NCBI GenBank assembly: GCA_937967665.1
Contig: CALBSZ010000012.1
Coordinates: forward strand, 1 to 11,349
Source of the DNA: an uncultured Planctomycetaceae bacterium
GTDB taxonomy: Bacteria > Planctomycetota > Planctomycetia > Pirellulales > Pirellulaceae
Length of the DNA: 11,349 nucleotides
Reading direction: 5' to 3'
In this document: in pieces, positions 1 through 6,135 of the stretch
How positions within the stretch are numbered: position 1 is the first letter of the stretch
Layout: every line of letters starts with the position of its first letter
Made by a program: the position numbers and the translations under genes
Notes under the pieces: generated by a model
Databases searched by the model: none
What the model was told of the DNA's origin: nothing
Seen by the model: only the letters and a program-made list of their open reading frames with translations

Positions 1-231
1 GGGGTGCTCTTTTATGTTTGCGAAACCGGAGCGACCTACGGGTTAGCTCGCCGTAACGTTTCCGGCGGCAAGCGACGGTGATCTTCTTGTAGCCGCACTA
101 TGGACCAACTGGGAACGAGGTCGTTTGCAAGACGAACTGGGTTGGTTTGGCAAGTTGGCCTTGGCCCCGCCGGGAATCGAAGGCCGCCAGCGCGACAACG
201 TGACTGATTCGGCCGAGCAAACCGACTACCT
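1..231 (+). other. Coding debris, no intact gene
   Basis: No frame stays open across this stretch in a way that gives a recognisable protein. Frame 1 on the plus strand is open from the window edge to a TGA at 79-81. A second open stretch in frame 2 follows, and frame 1 closes again at a TGA at 205-207. A minus-strand reading frame covers 36-401, but its Arg/Pro/Ser-rich translation looks like antisense to GC-rich coding DNA. I read the stretch as the decayed upstream part of the CPBP remnant that follows, or as unrelated debris next to it. Confidence 0.35.
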
Positions 232-363
232 GGGATCGTCGGCATCGCGTTGGCCCTGACGTTTATGCGGGAATGACACGACACCTTAATTCCCTCGATC
301 GTCGCCCACCGCGTCAACAACGGCGTCATGTTGCTGGTGCCGACTTTGCTTTTGAACGTTTGA
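232..363 (+). pseudogene. C-terminal remnant of a CPBP-family intramembrane protease
   Basis: The plus-strand frame reads GIVGIALALTFMRE, a TGA at 274-276, then HDTLIPSIVAH and RVNNGVMLLV, ending at TGA 361-363. CPBP (CAAX protease and bacteriocin-processing) proteins end in this way: a hydrophobic helix, a short basic loop, then S-I-x-A-H-x-x-x-N-G with the metal-site histidine and asparagine, and a last helix. The frame's other upstream stop is at 205-207, and the family's Glu-Glu motif is not visible. The internal TGA falls where the family often has Arg after Glu, so one CGA-to-TGA change would explain it. With no start and the N-terminal two thirds missing, this is best read as a dead C-terminal piece. 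The family call rests on motif recognition only. Confidence 0.5.
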
Positions 364-397
364 GTGGTTCTTCGCTGTGCTGCGAAATTCCGTGTTG

Positions 398-652
398 TCA
401 ACTACCAGGTGGTGGATTGGACGGCGTTTGACGCGTCTCGATGTATCCTTCCCACGCTTGGATTGCCTGTTGGCCGTAATGCACGTTTCGCAGCTGTTCG
501 TGAAGTTGCTGAAGCATCTCTTTGTCGTGCTTCAATTCGTCATGCACCGTCTGCAGGCGGCTACGCCTGATCTCCGAATGAATCGTTCGAATTCGCTCTT
601 GTACCAAGTCATTCAGCACGGCCAATTGTTCATCAGTAAGATCGATTTGCAT
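398..652 (-). CDS. Small conserved hypothetical protein (84 aa)
   Basis: An 84-residue protein starts at ATG 652-650 behind a GAAGG ribosome-binding site six bases upstream. It is soluble and highly charged, with no signal peptide or membrane segment. Residues 1-55 (MQIDLTDEQLAVLNDLVQER and onward) should form two amphipathic helices rich in Glu, Arg, His, Leu and Gln. The tail from about residue 70 is Pro/Ser/Thr-rich and probably disordered. It resembles small proteins I associate with planctomycetes and some proteobacteria that open with I-E/D-L-T/S-x-x-E and continue L-x-x-L-L-x-x-R; no function is known to me. It stands alone between two decayed regions, with a palindromic element 20 bases upstream. 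The start and the intact frame make it likely real; the last 15 residues could derive from a shifted end. Confidence 0.6.
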   Translation of the reverse strand: MQIDLTDEQLAVLNDLVQERIRTIHSEIRRSRLQTVHDELKHDKEMLQQLHEQLRNVHYGQQAIQAWEGYIETRQTPSNPPPGS

Positions 653-671
653 GTTGCACCTTCTTCTTTCT

Positions 672-803
672 GGCTCTTCCGTTTTCGGGTGAAAAAGCAG
701 TGAAGTCGCAAGGTACCCGGAAGCGTCAGCGAGGAATGACGCTCGTTAGCAAGGTTTCCTCGCTGACGCGCCGGGTTGCCTCGCACCCAGAAACCGAAGA
801 GCC
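672..803. repeat. Large nested palindrome, REP/MITE-like
   Basis: Three nested inverted pairs share one centre. The outer arms 672-691 and 784-803 match at 17 of 20 positions. The middle arms are CCCGG (716-720) and CCGGG (771-775). The inner arms, GCGTCAGCGAGG (723-734) and CCTCGCTGACGC (758-769), are a perfect 12-base inverted pair with a 23-base loop. The inner core is a motif I associate with dispersed intergenic repeats of Pirellula-type planctomycetes. The element sits at the end of the ATPase-gamma remnant, whose frame runs into it and stops at 728-726. As RNA it would fold into a long imperfect hairpin on either strand. It could serve as a bidirectional terminator, but no T-run follows the stem. 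Confidence 0.7.
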
Positions 804-806
804 TTC

Positions 807-974
807 TTTCTTGTCGGACGATATCGCATTAACGAAAGACACAATCACTTCGTTGAACTGCCCACACATACCCTGATCGCTGCCGAAGACGACGGCTGCG
901 GTCTTGTCCTGCGACCGATCGGAATCCAGCCGCCGCGGCTCACCGCTCAGTACAATCTGAAAACAGCGATTGGC
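807..974 (-). pseudogene. Fragment of an ATPase gamma subunit (N-ATPase-like)
   Basis: The minus-strand frame opened by a TGA at 977-975 reads without a stop into the palindrome, ending at 728-726. Its recognisable core, from about 905 to 822, is KTAAVVFGSDQGMCGQFNEV followed by IVSFVNAI. This matches the G-S-D-x-G-L-x-G-x-F-N signature of F-type ATPase gamma subunits, in the form I know from N-ATPase operons. In a complete protein of roughly 280-300 residues it is an internal segment, so both ends are missing. It has no start codon with a ribosome-binding site. Its upstream end abuts the PEP synthase stump in another frame, and its downstream end dissolves into the repeat. I read it as a gene remnant brought here by deletion or rearrangement. 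Confidence 0.6.
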
Positions 975-1071
975 TCATTTCGCTCAGCGACGCATTCTTG
1001 CCACCGACGACGGGGACACCATCGTTTGTCAAGTTGTCCAGCCAGCGAACGTACCCATTGGTCTCTGCCAT
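940..1071 (-). pseudogene. ppsA: N-terminal stump of phosphoenolpyruvate synthase
   Basis: Starting at ATG 1071-1069 the frame reads MAETNGYVRWLDNLTNDGVP then VVGGKNASLSEMS, and stops at TGA 942-940 after 43 codons. The pattern Y-V-x-W-x-x-x-L, then D-V-P-x-V-G-G-K-N-A-S-L-x-E-M is the start of PEP synthase and related PEP-utilising enzymes, normally about 750-800 residues long. Similarity ends near 973, where the ATPase-gamma reading frame takes over. Everything after the first helix of the ATP-grasp-like nucleotide domain is gone. The stump begins 11 bases after the phosphofructokinase stop codon, so an intact ppsA was probably the next gene of that operon. Confidence 0.65.
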
Positions 1072-1082
1072 GTTCGTTTCTC

Positions 1083-2027
1083 TCATGCCTCGTAGGCGGT
1101 CGAATTCGTCATTTCTTTGAATAGCCGCTCGGAATCGTCACGGCGACACAAGTCGGTTCCGTCGGTCATCACGGCGGCCGCGCCGGCGGCGACACCGTAG
1201 CGGACGGATTCGGCAAGGGGCTTGCCGTTGGATAGGGCGAACACGATTCCCGCCACCATGCTGTCGCCTGCTCCAACTTTGCTGCGAATCTTGACCGTCG
1301 GGGATCGAATCTGCTGGTGTTCGTCGGCGGTTGTTAGAACCGCCCCGCCGGAACCTAACGATGTCACAACTGCCTGGACCTTGCCTTCCTCGATCAACGA
1401 GCGCGCGACGCCACGAATCTGCGAGTCATCCTCGATCGTACGGCCGGCCAACTGCTCCAATTCGTGTATGTTGGGCTTGATCAGAAACAGCGGCGACTGG
1501 AGGCCAAGCCGTAGCGGCCGGCCGCTGGTGTCGAGGATCACGCGGCAAGACGTTGGCATTGCTGTTGCGATTTGCGCGTAAAGGTTCTCGTCGACATCTG
1601 GTGGAAGACTGCCGCTCAGCACCAGGTATTCCGGTGGCGGATCGTCGGCCCGCAAGATATCCAATACCGACTGAACTTCCTCGTCGGTCAGCGATGCGCC
1701 CGGCAGCCCGAAGCGAAATTGCTGCTGGCTCGACTGCTGGAAAACGATCAAGTTTTCCCGCGTCATCGCCCGAATTTCGATCGGGTAATGTTCGATGCCC
1801 TCGTCGTCGAGCAACTGCCGGAGCAAGTGGCCGATCGCGCCTCCGCAGGGCCAGTGGGCCGCGACTTTGCCACCCAATTCAGCGATGGCTCGCGCCACGT
1901 TGATCCCGCCGCCGCCCGGATGATAAGTCGGCTGGCCGCAGCGCAGCTTGCGCTCGGCGACGACCTGTTCGACCGAGCAGCTCTTGTCGACTGCCGGATT
2001 GAGTGTCACGGTCACAATCTGTGGCAT
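1083..2027 (-). CDS. pfkB: 6-phosphofructokinase II (Pfk-2), PfkB/ribokinase family
   Basis: This 314-residue cytoplasmic sugar kinase is predicted to phosphorylate fructose 6-phosphate to fructose 1,6-bisphosphate using ATP. It begins MPQIVTVTLNPAVDK, has the substrate-loop signature KLRC then HPGGGGINVARAI (residues 27-49), and the C-terminal PfkB signature VGAGDSMVAG (251-260), where Asp255 is the expected catalytic base. KLRC, GGGGINVARA, GAGDSMV and the late GT-x-LC-x-x-DD stretch match Escherichia coli PfkB more closely than FruK or fructokinase, so I prefer Pfk-2; 1-phosphofructokinase is the alternative. Length is normal for the family. The frame stays open to 2258, but ATG 2027 is preferred because it aligns with the family start and has AGGGGA six bases upstream. 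It lies 25 bases after the glycoside hydrolase in one apparent operon. Confidence 0.92.
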   Translation of the reverse strand: MPQIVTVTLNPAVDKSCSVEQVVAERKLRCGQPTYHPGGGGINVARAIAELGGKVAAHWPCGGAIGHLLRQLLDDEGIEHYPIEIRAMTRENLIVFQQSSQQQFRFGLPGASLTDEEVQSVLDILRADDPPPEYLVLSGSLPPDVDENLYAQIATAMPTSCRVILDTSGRPLRLGLQSPLFLIKPNIHELEQLAGRTIEDDSQIRGVARSLIEEGKVQAVVTSLGSGGAVLTTADEHQQIRSPTVKIRSKVGAGDSMVAGIVFALSNGKPLAESVRYGVAAGAAAVMTDGTDLCRRDDSERLFKEMTNSTAYEA

Positions 2028-2052
2028 GTGATTCCCCTTGAATGAACAAGCT

Positions 2053-3321
2053 TCAGCACTCGAACAAACGCTTGCCGCGCCCGAACTGCTCGGCGATGAC
2101 GGCGGCCGCAGCGTTCCAACCCATGGGGTTGGTTCCTCCCGGCGCGTGCTTTTTCCCGTGCAGATACTCCGGAAAGCTCCACTGCCGGCCGTCCTTCTCC
2201 ATGCGATTCGCGGCGTGTATGCCCTCGCAGTATCGCTGAGCCAGTTCCCGCTTGCCACGCTTCGCCAAACTCGCGGCGTAGAACCCAGTGACCAGCGGCC
2301 ATAGGCCGCCGTTGTGGTATTCGTGTGGAGCGTTCTTGAACGTGTGCGAGAACGTCATCTGTAGGTCGTCCCAGTCCTCATCCTTCGGGGTGATGACGGG
2401 ATCGAAGGCGGGCAGCAGCATGACGTCGTCGTGAACGATCGTTTCGGCGATGTAGTTGTCGACCGATTCGCACTGTGAGTCGTCGGCGACGCCCAGCAGC
2501 ATCACCAGCGCGTTGGCCATGGCGTCGAAGCGATAGCCGTAGCCGACCGGCGAGAAGAACGGCATCCAATACGATCCGCGGCGGTGCGGAGCGGCCTTGC
2601 GGCCCTTGTCGTAGAGCACTTCGTGGTACACGTCATCCGGCGTCTGGTCTCCATCGATGAACCAATAGTTCGCGCGGATCAGGTGCTTCAACCGCGCCAC
2701 GCGATCGTCCAGGTCGTGGTGCGCGGTCTGATGCAAGTGGCGATGCATCGCGCAGAATTCCTTCTGCGATTGCAGATAGAGGAGTTGGTCATACAGGACG
2801 TATCCGCTTTGTAGGTACTCGTCGGCCCAATCGCCCGTCGCTGGGACGTACAAGAGCCCCCGTGTGTTGAATTCCCAGGTTCCCAACAGGAAGCGAACTT
2901 TCTCTAGCGGCTCGATCATGCGATCAAGAAACGCATCGTCGCCTGTGTGCCGCCAATATTCACCGCAGCCGATGACAAACCAGAGGTCCGCATCAACGCG
3001 TCCGGCGGTCCCACCATAGCTGACGCGCTCCGTCCTCGGATCGACATTGCTGGGGATTTCGCCGTGCGGGCCCTGGTAGCGGGCGAGCGTTTCCAAGCTG
3101 CGTCGGCACCCCTCGATCAAGTCGTTTTCTTCGCTCAGCAATGCCGCCAGGCCAATGATGGCGCTGTCACGACCCCAGATGCGGCGATAATTATCTTGCT
3201 CGGTGGGCGTGGCTAGAAAGCCGTGTTTCGTAGAACATTCATGCATCAAGTCCAGCGCGCGACGGTAGCCTTCCTCCGAACGATTCGTCTGCTGCTGGTT
3301 TTGCGCGTTTTTGTTGCTCAT
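2053..3321 (-). CDS. Six-hairpin glycoside hydrolase (GH100-like or glycogen-debranching-like)
   Basis: This 422-residue soluble protein has no signal peptide. Its motifs fit an (alpha/alpha)6-barrel glycosidase: IWGRDSAIIGLAALL (48-62), a Gly-Arg-Val-Asp-Ala-Asp-Leu-Trp-Phe stretch (107-115), ATGDWADEY (161-169), then HNGGLWPLVTGFYAA and PEYLHGKK near the C-terminus. The acidic residues in GRDS and GDWADE are candidates for catalysis. Bacterial relatives are annotated either as neutral/alkaline invertase (GH100) or as amylo-alpha-1,6-glucosidase. The sucrose-phosphate-phosphatase-like remnant directly upstream makes a role in sucrose or a related glucoside slightly more likely, but the substrate is not settled by sequence. 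ATG 3321 overlaps the upstream stop as ATGA; an upstream TTG at 3348 in the same frame is a less likely start. A 25-base gap to pfkB indicates co-transcription. Confidence 0.75.
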   Translation of the reverse strand: MSNKNAQNQQQTNRSEEGYRRALDLMHECSTKHGFLATPTEQDNYRRIWGRDSAIIGLAALLSEENDLIEGCRRSLETLARYQGPHGEIPSNVDPRTERVSYGGTAGRVDADLWFVIGCGEYWRHTGDDAFLDRMIEPLEKVRFLLGTWEFNTRGLLYVPATGDWADEYLQSGYVLYDQLLYLQSQKEFCAMHRHLHQTAHHDLDDRVARLKHLIRANYWFIDGDQTPDDVYHEVLYDKGRKAAPHRRGSYWMPFFSPVGYGYRFDAMANALVMLLGVADDSQCESVDNYIAETIVHDDVMLLPAFDPVITPKDEDWDDLQMTFSHTFKNAPHEYHNGGLWPLVTGFYAASLAKRGKRELAQRYCEGIHAANRMEKDGRQWSFPEYLHGKKHAPGGTNPMGWNAAAAVIAEQFGRGKRLFEC

Positions 3322-3740
3322 GGTTCGTCCATCAGTTTCCCGATCCAATGCTGTAAGCCGTCCCGAACGCCTTCAGCCCGTGCGTGGGGCGACAGATACA
3401 CGCGGTGTAAGTTTGCATATTGCTTCAGTTCGCCGTGCGCGTTCGACACGACGCTCCCGTAGAAATCGTGTTCGAACAGCTTGACGTCGTTGCCGGAGTT
3501 TCCGGCGACAATGACGTGGTCTCGTTCGAAGCCCAACTCGCGAGCGATGAAGGCGGCGGCCGTGCCCTTGTTGACGCCTTCAGGGAAGCTACGGATTTCG
3601 CTTCCCACGCCACCAATCACGGCGAGAGGTTCAGGGAGAGGCGTCGTCCGAACGTCTTCTTCAACCGATTCAAAAAAGCGGCCCGATGCGTATCCCTGCA
3701 GGTCGTGCGTGCCGTCGTGCAAGTGGACTTCCAACGACAA
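3318..3740 (-). pseudogene. Truncated sucrose-phosphate-phosphatase-like HAD protein
   Basis: The frame is open from 3818 to 3318; the only plausible start is TTG 3740 (140 residues), without a convincing ribosome-binding site. It keeps the second HAD motif as YASGR (17-21), then GGVGSEI (43-49), the motif III lysine in VNKG (Lys58), and motif IV as AGNSGND (79-85). Sucrose-phosphate phosphatases are about 245-260 residues. Here the catalytic DxDxT motif I is absent, and the whole cap domain, expected between GSEI and NKG, is reduced to about seven residues. The first acid of motif IV (usually GDSGND) is Asn. Two deletions plus that substitution argue against phosphatase activity. Its stop still overlaps the next start as ATGA, which shows it was the upstream member of this operon. 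Confidence 0.65.
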
Positions 3741-3901
3741 TTCTGCAAAGTCGATGCCAACACACTTGCAAGTATTTTCCTCGGGAAGGAGCGCCCCTAG
3801 CGCGGACCGCCTAGCCGATCACGCCAGGGAATTCCGCCAAAGTCTGAACGGCTTCGGCTACGTTTCCTTCTTCAGTTTGGGTCCCCGACACTATGTCGTA
3901 T

Positions 3902-3916
3902 GTGACGGACAGTCAC
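3902..3916. repeat. Short perfect inverted repeat
   Basis: GTGAC and GTCAC flank a five-base centre, GGACA. A 15-bp symmetric site of this kind could bind a dimeric regulator or be chance. It overlaps the stop codon that opens the unassigned minus-strand frame, and no gene start lies nearby. Confidence 0.25.
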
Positions 3917-4082
3917 CTGGATTGCGAATAGCACCCAACAGTGTTTTTCGTTTGGCGGCATTGTTGTCGAAGCCGTCTAAACCGTCTCATTCCATGTGTA
4001 TTGAAGCCTTTCCATCGTCAGTACAATGCCACGGAAACAGACCGGCATGTCGTTTGCGAAAGTGGCGGCCGGTGGAAGACGA

Positions 4083-4101
4083 GATACGCACGGGGCGTAT
4101 C
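4083..4101. repeat. Short perfect hairpin upstream of a strong ribosome-binding site
   Basis: GATACGC (4083-4089) and GCGTATC (4095-4101) form a perfect 7-bp stem with the loop ACGGG. It ends 19 bases before the AGAGGAGGAG ribosome-binding site of the broken BON gene. It lacks a T-run, so it is not a standard terminator; an operator or 5'-UTR structure is possible. Confidence 0.4.
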
Positions 4102-4137
4102 GCCATCGTGCAACACGCGTAGAGGAGGAGTTAAGCC

Positions 4138-4350
4138 ATGAAAGTCTGTTTCCGACCTGCATTGCTAACGAGATTGATCAGGGTCTGCGCTGGAACACGC
4201 ACGTGGACAACTACCTGATCAACGTCAGGGTCAACGATGGCAAGGTTGCACTATCAGGCACCGTTGAACTGGCTTGCGGCTACAGTGGTGGCGGTCGTGA
4301 TCCTTCCCATCGTTTATGGGGATGATTTGAAGCAGGCATTTCCGACATAG
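4138..4350 (+). pseudogene. Broken BON-domain gene fused to a membrane-segment fragment
   Basis: A very strong ribosome-binding site (AGAGGAGGAG, 4121-4130) precedes ATG 4138, but that frame closes at a TGA after 26 codons. A clear BON-domain segment lies one frame away (4161-4268): IANEIDQGLRWNTHVD, then NYLINVRVNDGKVALSGTVE. BON domains (OsmY type) bind membranes or ligands in the envelope and often occur in tandem. The similarity stops abruptly halfway through the domain. From 4264 the first frame becomes protein-like again as a hydrophobic helix (LNWLAATVVAVVILPIVYGD) ending at TAG 4348-4350, which I cannot assign. I read this as a BON gene broken by an N-terminal frameshift and a deletion joining it to the tail of a membrane protein. 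The BON call is firm; the history is inferred. Confidence 0.55.
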
Positions 4351-4360
4351 TGAGGCCGTG

Positions 4361-4603
4361 ATGCACTATTTGTATGGATCAAACAAAGGTGTCGATCGTC
4401 GTCTTGTCGCGACATTCGGCTCCGAACAGCAATTGTTGGCGTACGTAAACTGGGCGACATTGAAAGACCTTGGCGAACGTCGCGGCAAATTCGAGCAAGG
4501 CAGCGCGCTGGCGAGCTACGTCGCTTGGGAGCATTCCGCTGAACCGCTAACGGACGAGGACGCAACAGCAGTCGTACACAACCCGACACCGAGCATGCTG
4601 TGA
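4361..4603 (+). CDS. Small conserved hypothetical protein (80 aa)
   Basis: Starting at ATG 4361, with GAGG five bases upstream, the gene encodes 80 residues beginning MHYLYGSNKGVDRRLVATFG and ending VVHNPTPSML. A GTG directly before it (4358) is an alternative start. The sequence is soluble and mixed in charge, without signal peptide, cysteine pair or membrane segment. LYGxNKGVDRRLxATFGSExQLLAYV at the front and LTDEDxxxVVHNPTPSML at the end look like conserved blocks that I recognise from planctomycete small proteins; no function is known to me. It lies on the plus strand, convergent with aceF, 43 bases apart. It follows the broken BON gene by 10 bases, so it may once have been co-transcribed with it. 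Confidence 0.75.
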   Translation: MHYLYGSNKGVDRRLVATFGSEQQLLAYVNWATLKDLGERRGKFEQGSALASYVAWEHSAEPLTDEDATAVVHNPTPSML

Positions 4604-4646
4604 ACTTAACTTAGTGTTAGAGATGAACTCTCGATCAGCGACCATC

Positions 4647-6119
4647 TCACGTGGCAATCAGCAACGTGAACTCGTCCGCGAGGATTTGCGATAACCGGTC
4701 CATGAAGCGGGCGGCGTCGGCACCGTTGATGACTCGGTGATCGTAGGTCAGCGACAAGGGCAACATCAGTCGCTCAGCCGGTTGGCCGTCGACCAATCGC
4801 ACTTCGGGGCGTGCTCGGCCCATTCCTAAAATTGCGACTTCCGGGTAGTTGACGATCGGCGTGAACTCGCCGCCGCCGATGCCGCCTTGGTTGGAAACCG
4901 TGAACGTCCCGCCTTCGAAGTCTTCCTTGCCCAGCTGGCGACGGCGAGCCTTGTCGGCGACGTCTCCCAGTTCAGACGCAATTTGTTCAATGCTCTTTCG
5001 ATCGGCATCGCGGATCACGGGAACGAGCAAGCCGTGAGCGGTGTCGACGGCCACTCCAATGTGATAGTAATTCTTAATGATCAGTTCATTGCTTTCCTGG
5101 TCCAGGCTAGTGTTGAATTTGGGAAACTCCTTGAGCAATCCGGCGATGGACTTCACGGCGATCGAGGTCAGTGTGATCTTCGGAGCGGTGTCGCCAGCTT
5201 GTTCGAGATGCTGCCGGCGGGCGGACTCCAATTGGGTGATATCCGCCAACCCGTGTTGGGTCACCTGGGGGATCGTGCGCCATGAAGCGGACAGTCGGCG
5301 CGCGGCTGTTTGAGCGATCTTGTTGAGCGCCTCGCGGTCCACGGGCCCGAACCGAGTGAAGTCGGGAAGCGGTTCGGCGGTCAGCGCGGCGGCTTTGCCG
5401 CTCTCGACATAGGCCCGCACAACGTCCTCCGTGCGGATGCGGTCGCCATCGGGCGGTTGGAAGTCGTTGAGATCGACGTCCAGTTTGCGAGCCAGGCGGC
5501 GCGTGGCGGGACCAGCGGGGGGCGGCCTGTGCTTTCCGTCTCCCTCGCGGCGATTAACGGCCGCGGCCGACTCGCCCTTGGCCGACTCGCCCTCGGCGCG
5601 TTCCTCTTCCTTCTCCGTTTCTTCTTGGAATTTGTCCTCGGTGGCGGTGTCGTCACGCTGTCGCTCGGATTGAGCGGCGGCTTCGGTTCCGACTTCTTCC
5701 TCACGCTGTTGATCCGATGCTTCCTTTATCTCGGCTTCTTCATCCGGTTTCGGCGGTGCGTCGTCGGCTTTCTCAGCGGAGCGTTGCTCTGCTTCATCCT
5801 TGTCGGACTGCTCGCGATCTTTCGGCTCGACGTCCCCCTGTTCAGGTTGATCGCCGTCGGATTCCTCTTCTGTCGCCGCTGTGACTTCATCGATTGTCAG
5901 CAGAGTCTGGCCGACTTTGATCGTGTCGCCCTTGGAAACGTGAATCTCGGTTACCTTGCCGGCGTGTGGGCAGGGCAAGTCGGCCACGGCCTTCTCGGTC
6001 TCCAATTCCATGACGTTCTGATCGGCCTCGATCTCGTCGCCCTTGGAGACATCGATCCGCGATACATCGGCGCTTTCGACGCCTTCGCCCAAGTCTGGAA
6101 GTTTGAATTCGGTTGCCAT
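4647..6119 (-). CDS. aceF: Pyruvate dehydrogenase E2, dihydrolipoyllysine acetyltransferase
   Basis: This 490-residue E2 core subunit transfers the acetyl group from lipoyl to CoA. Residues 1-77 form one lipoyl domain with the lipoylation lysine in ELETEKA (Lys43). Residues 78 to about 195 are a very charged Glu/Lys/Asp/Gln linker. The peripheral subunit-binding domain follows (PATRRLARKLDVDLNDF then TEDVVRAYVE), then the catalytic domain to the end. The active-site motif is DHRVING, with His461 and Asn465; Asn in place of the more frequent Asp is, as I recall, also found in Azotobacter E2p, so it is not a defect. E. coli AceF has three lipoyl domains, while single-domain E2s are common elsewhere. 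GGAG lies eight bases before ATG 6119. It follows E1 after a 75-base gap holding a hairpin. No E3 gene follows. Confidence 0.93.
   Translation of the reverse strand: MATEFKLPDLGEGVESADVSRIDVSKGDEIEADQNVMELETEKAVADLPCPHAGKVTEIHVSKGDTIKVGQTLLTIDEVTAATEEESDGDQPEQGDVEPKDREQSDKDEAEQRSAEKADDAPPKPDEEAEIKEASDQQREEEVGTEAAAQSERQRDDTATEDKFQEETEKEEERAEGESAKGESAAAVNRREGDGKHRPPPAGPATRRLARKLDVDLNDFQPPDGDRIRTEDVVRAYVESGKAAALTAEPLPDFTRFGPVDREALNKIAQTAARRLSASWRTIPQVTQHGLADITQLESARRQHLEQAGDTAPKITLTSIAVKSIAGLLKEFPKFNTSLDQESNELIIKNYYHIGVAVDTAHGLLVPVIRDADRKSIEQIASELGDVADKARRRQLGKEDFEGGTFTVSNQGGIGGGEFTPIVNYPEVAILGMGRARPEVRLVDGQPAERLMLPLSLTYDHRVINGADAARFMDRLSQILADEFTLLIAT
5566..5595 (-). repeat. 15-bp tandem duplication in the E2 linker
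   Basis: Two adjacent 15-base copies (GCCGACTCGCCCTTG and GCCGACTCGCCCTCG) differ at one base. They encode the repeated GESAK/GESA unit in the flexible linker of the E2 protein. This is a typical slippage duplication in disordered sequence and keeps the frame. Confidence 0.7.
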
Positions 6120-6135
6120 TGGTGAAGCTCCGTTC

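Larger units (their letters stand above)
3741..4137. other. Debris region without an intact gene
   Basis: No protein is supported here. On the minus strand, a frame from about 3912 to a TAG at 3813-3811 reads as ordinary protein (DIVSGTQTEEGNVAEAVQTL then AEFPGVIG). It has no start and I could not assign it, so it may be the last 33 codons of a lost gene upstream of the phosphatase. Two short perfect hairpins lie inside (3902-3916 and 4083-4101). Other open frames look like antisense or random translation. Confidence 0.4.

Noticed and set aside
4461..4465. CRISPR array, tRNA or rRNA anywhere in the window
   Set aside because: No regularly spaced direct repeats, no cloverleaf with TTCGA-type arm in context, and no rRNA-like conserved blocks were seen on either strand.
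4620..4648. GAGATG/CATCTC inverted pair between the convergent genes as a terminator
   Set aside because: Only six pairs with a 17-base loop and no T-run; it also overlaps the E2 stop codon. Too weak to call.
5310..6125. 271-codon plus-strand open frame, Leu/Phe-rich, resembling a membrane protein
   Set aside because: It is the exact antisense of the E2 linker; Glu/Lys/Asp codons read backwards give Phe/Leu. It has no family similarity and lies fully over a well-supported gene.
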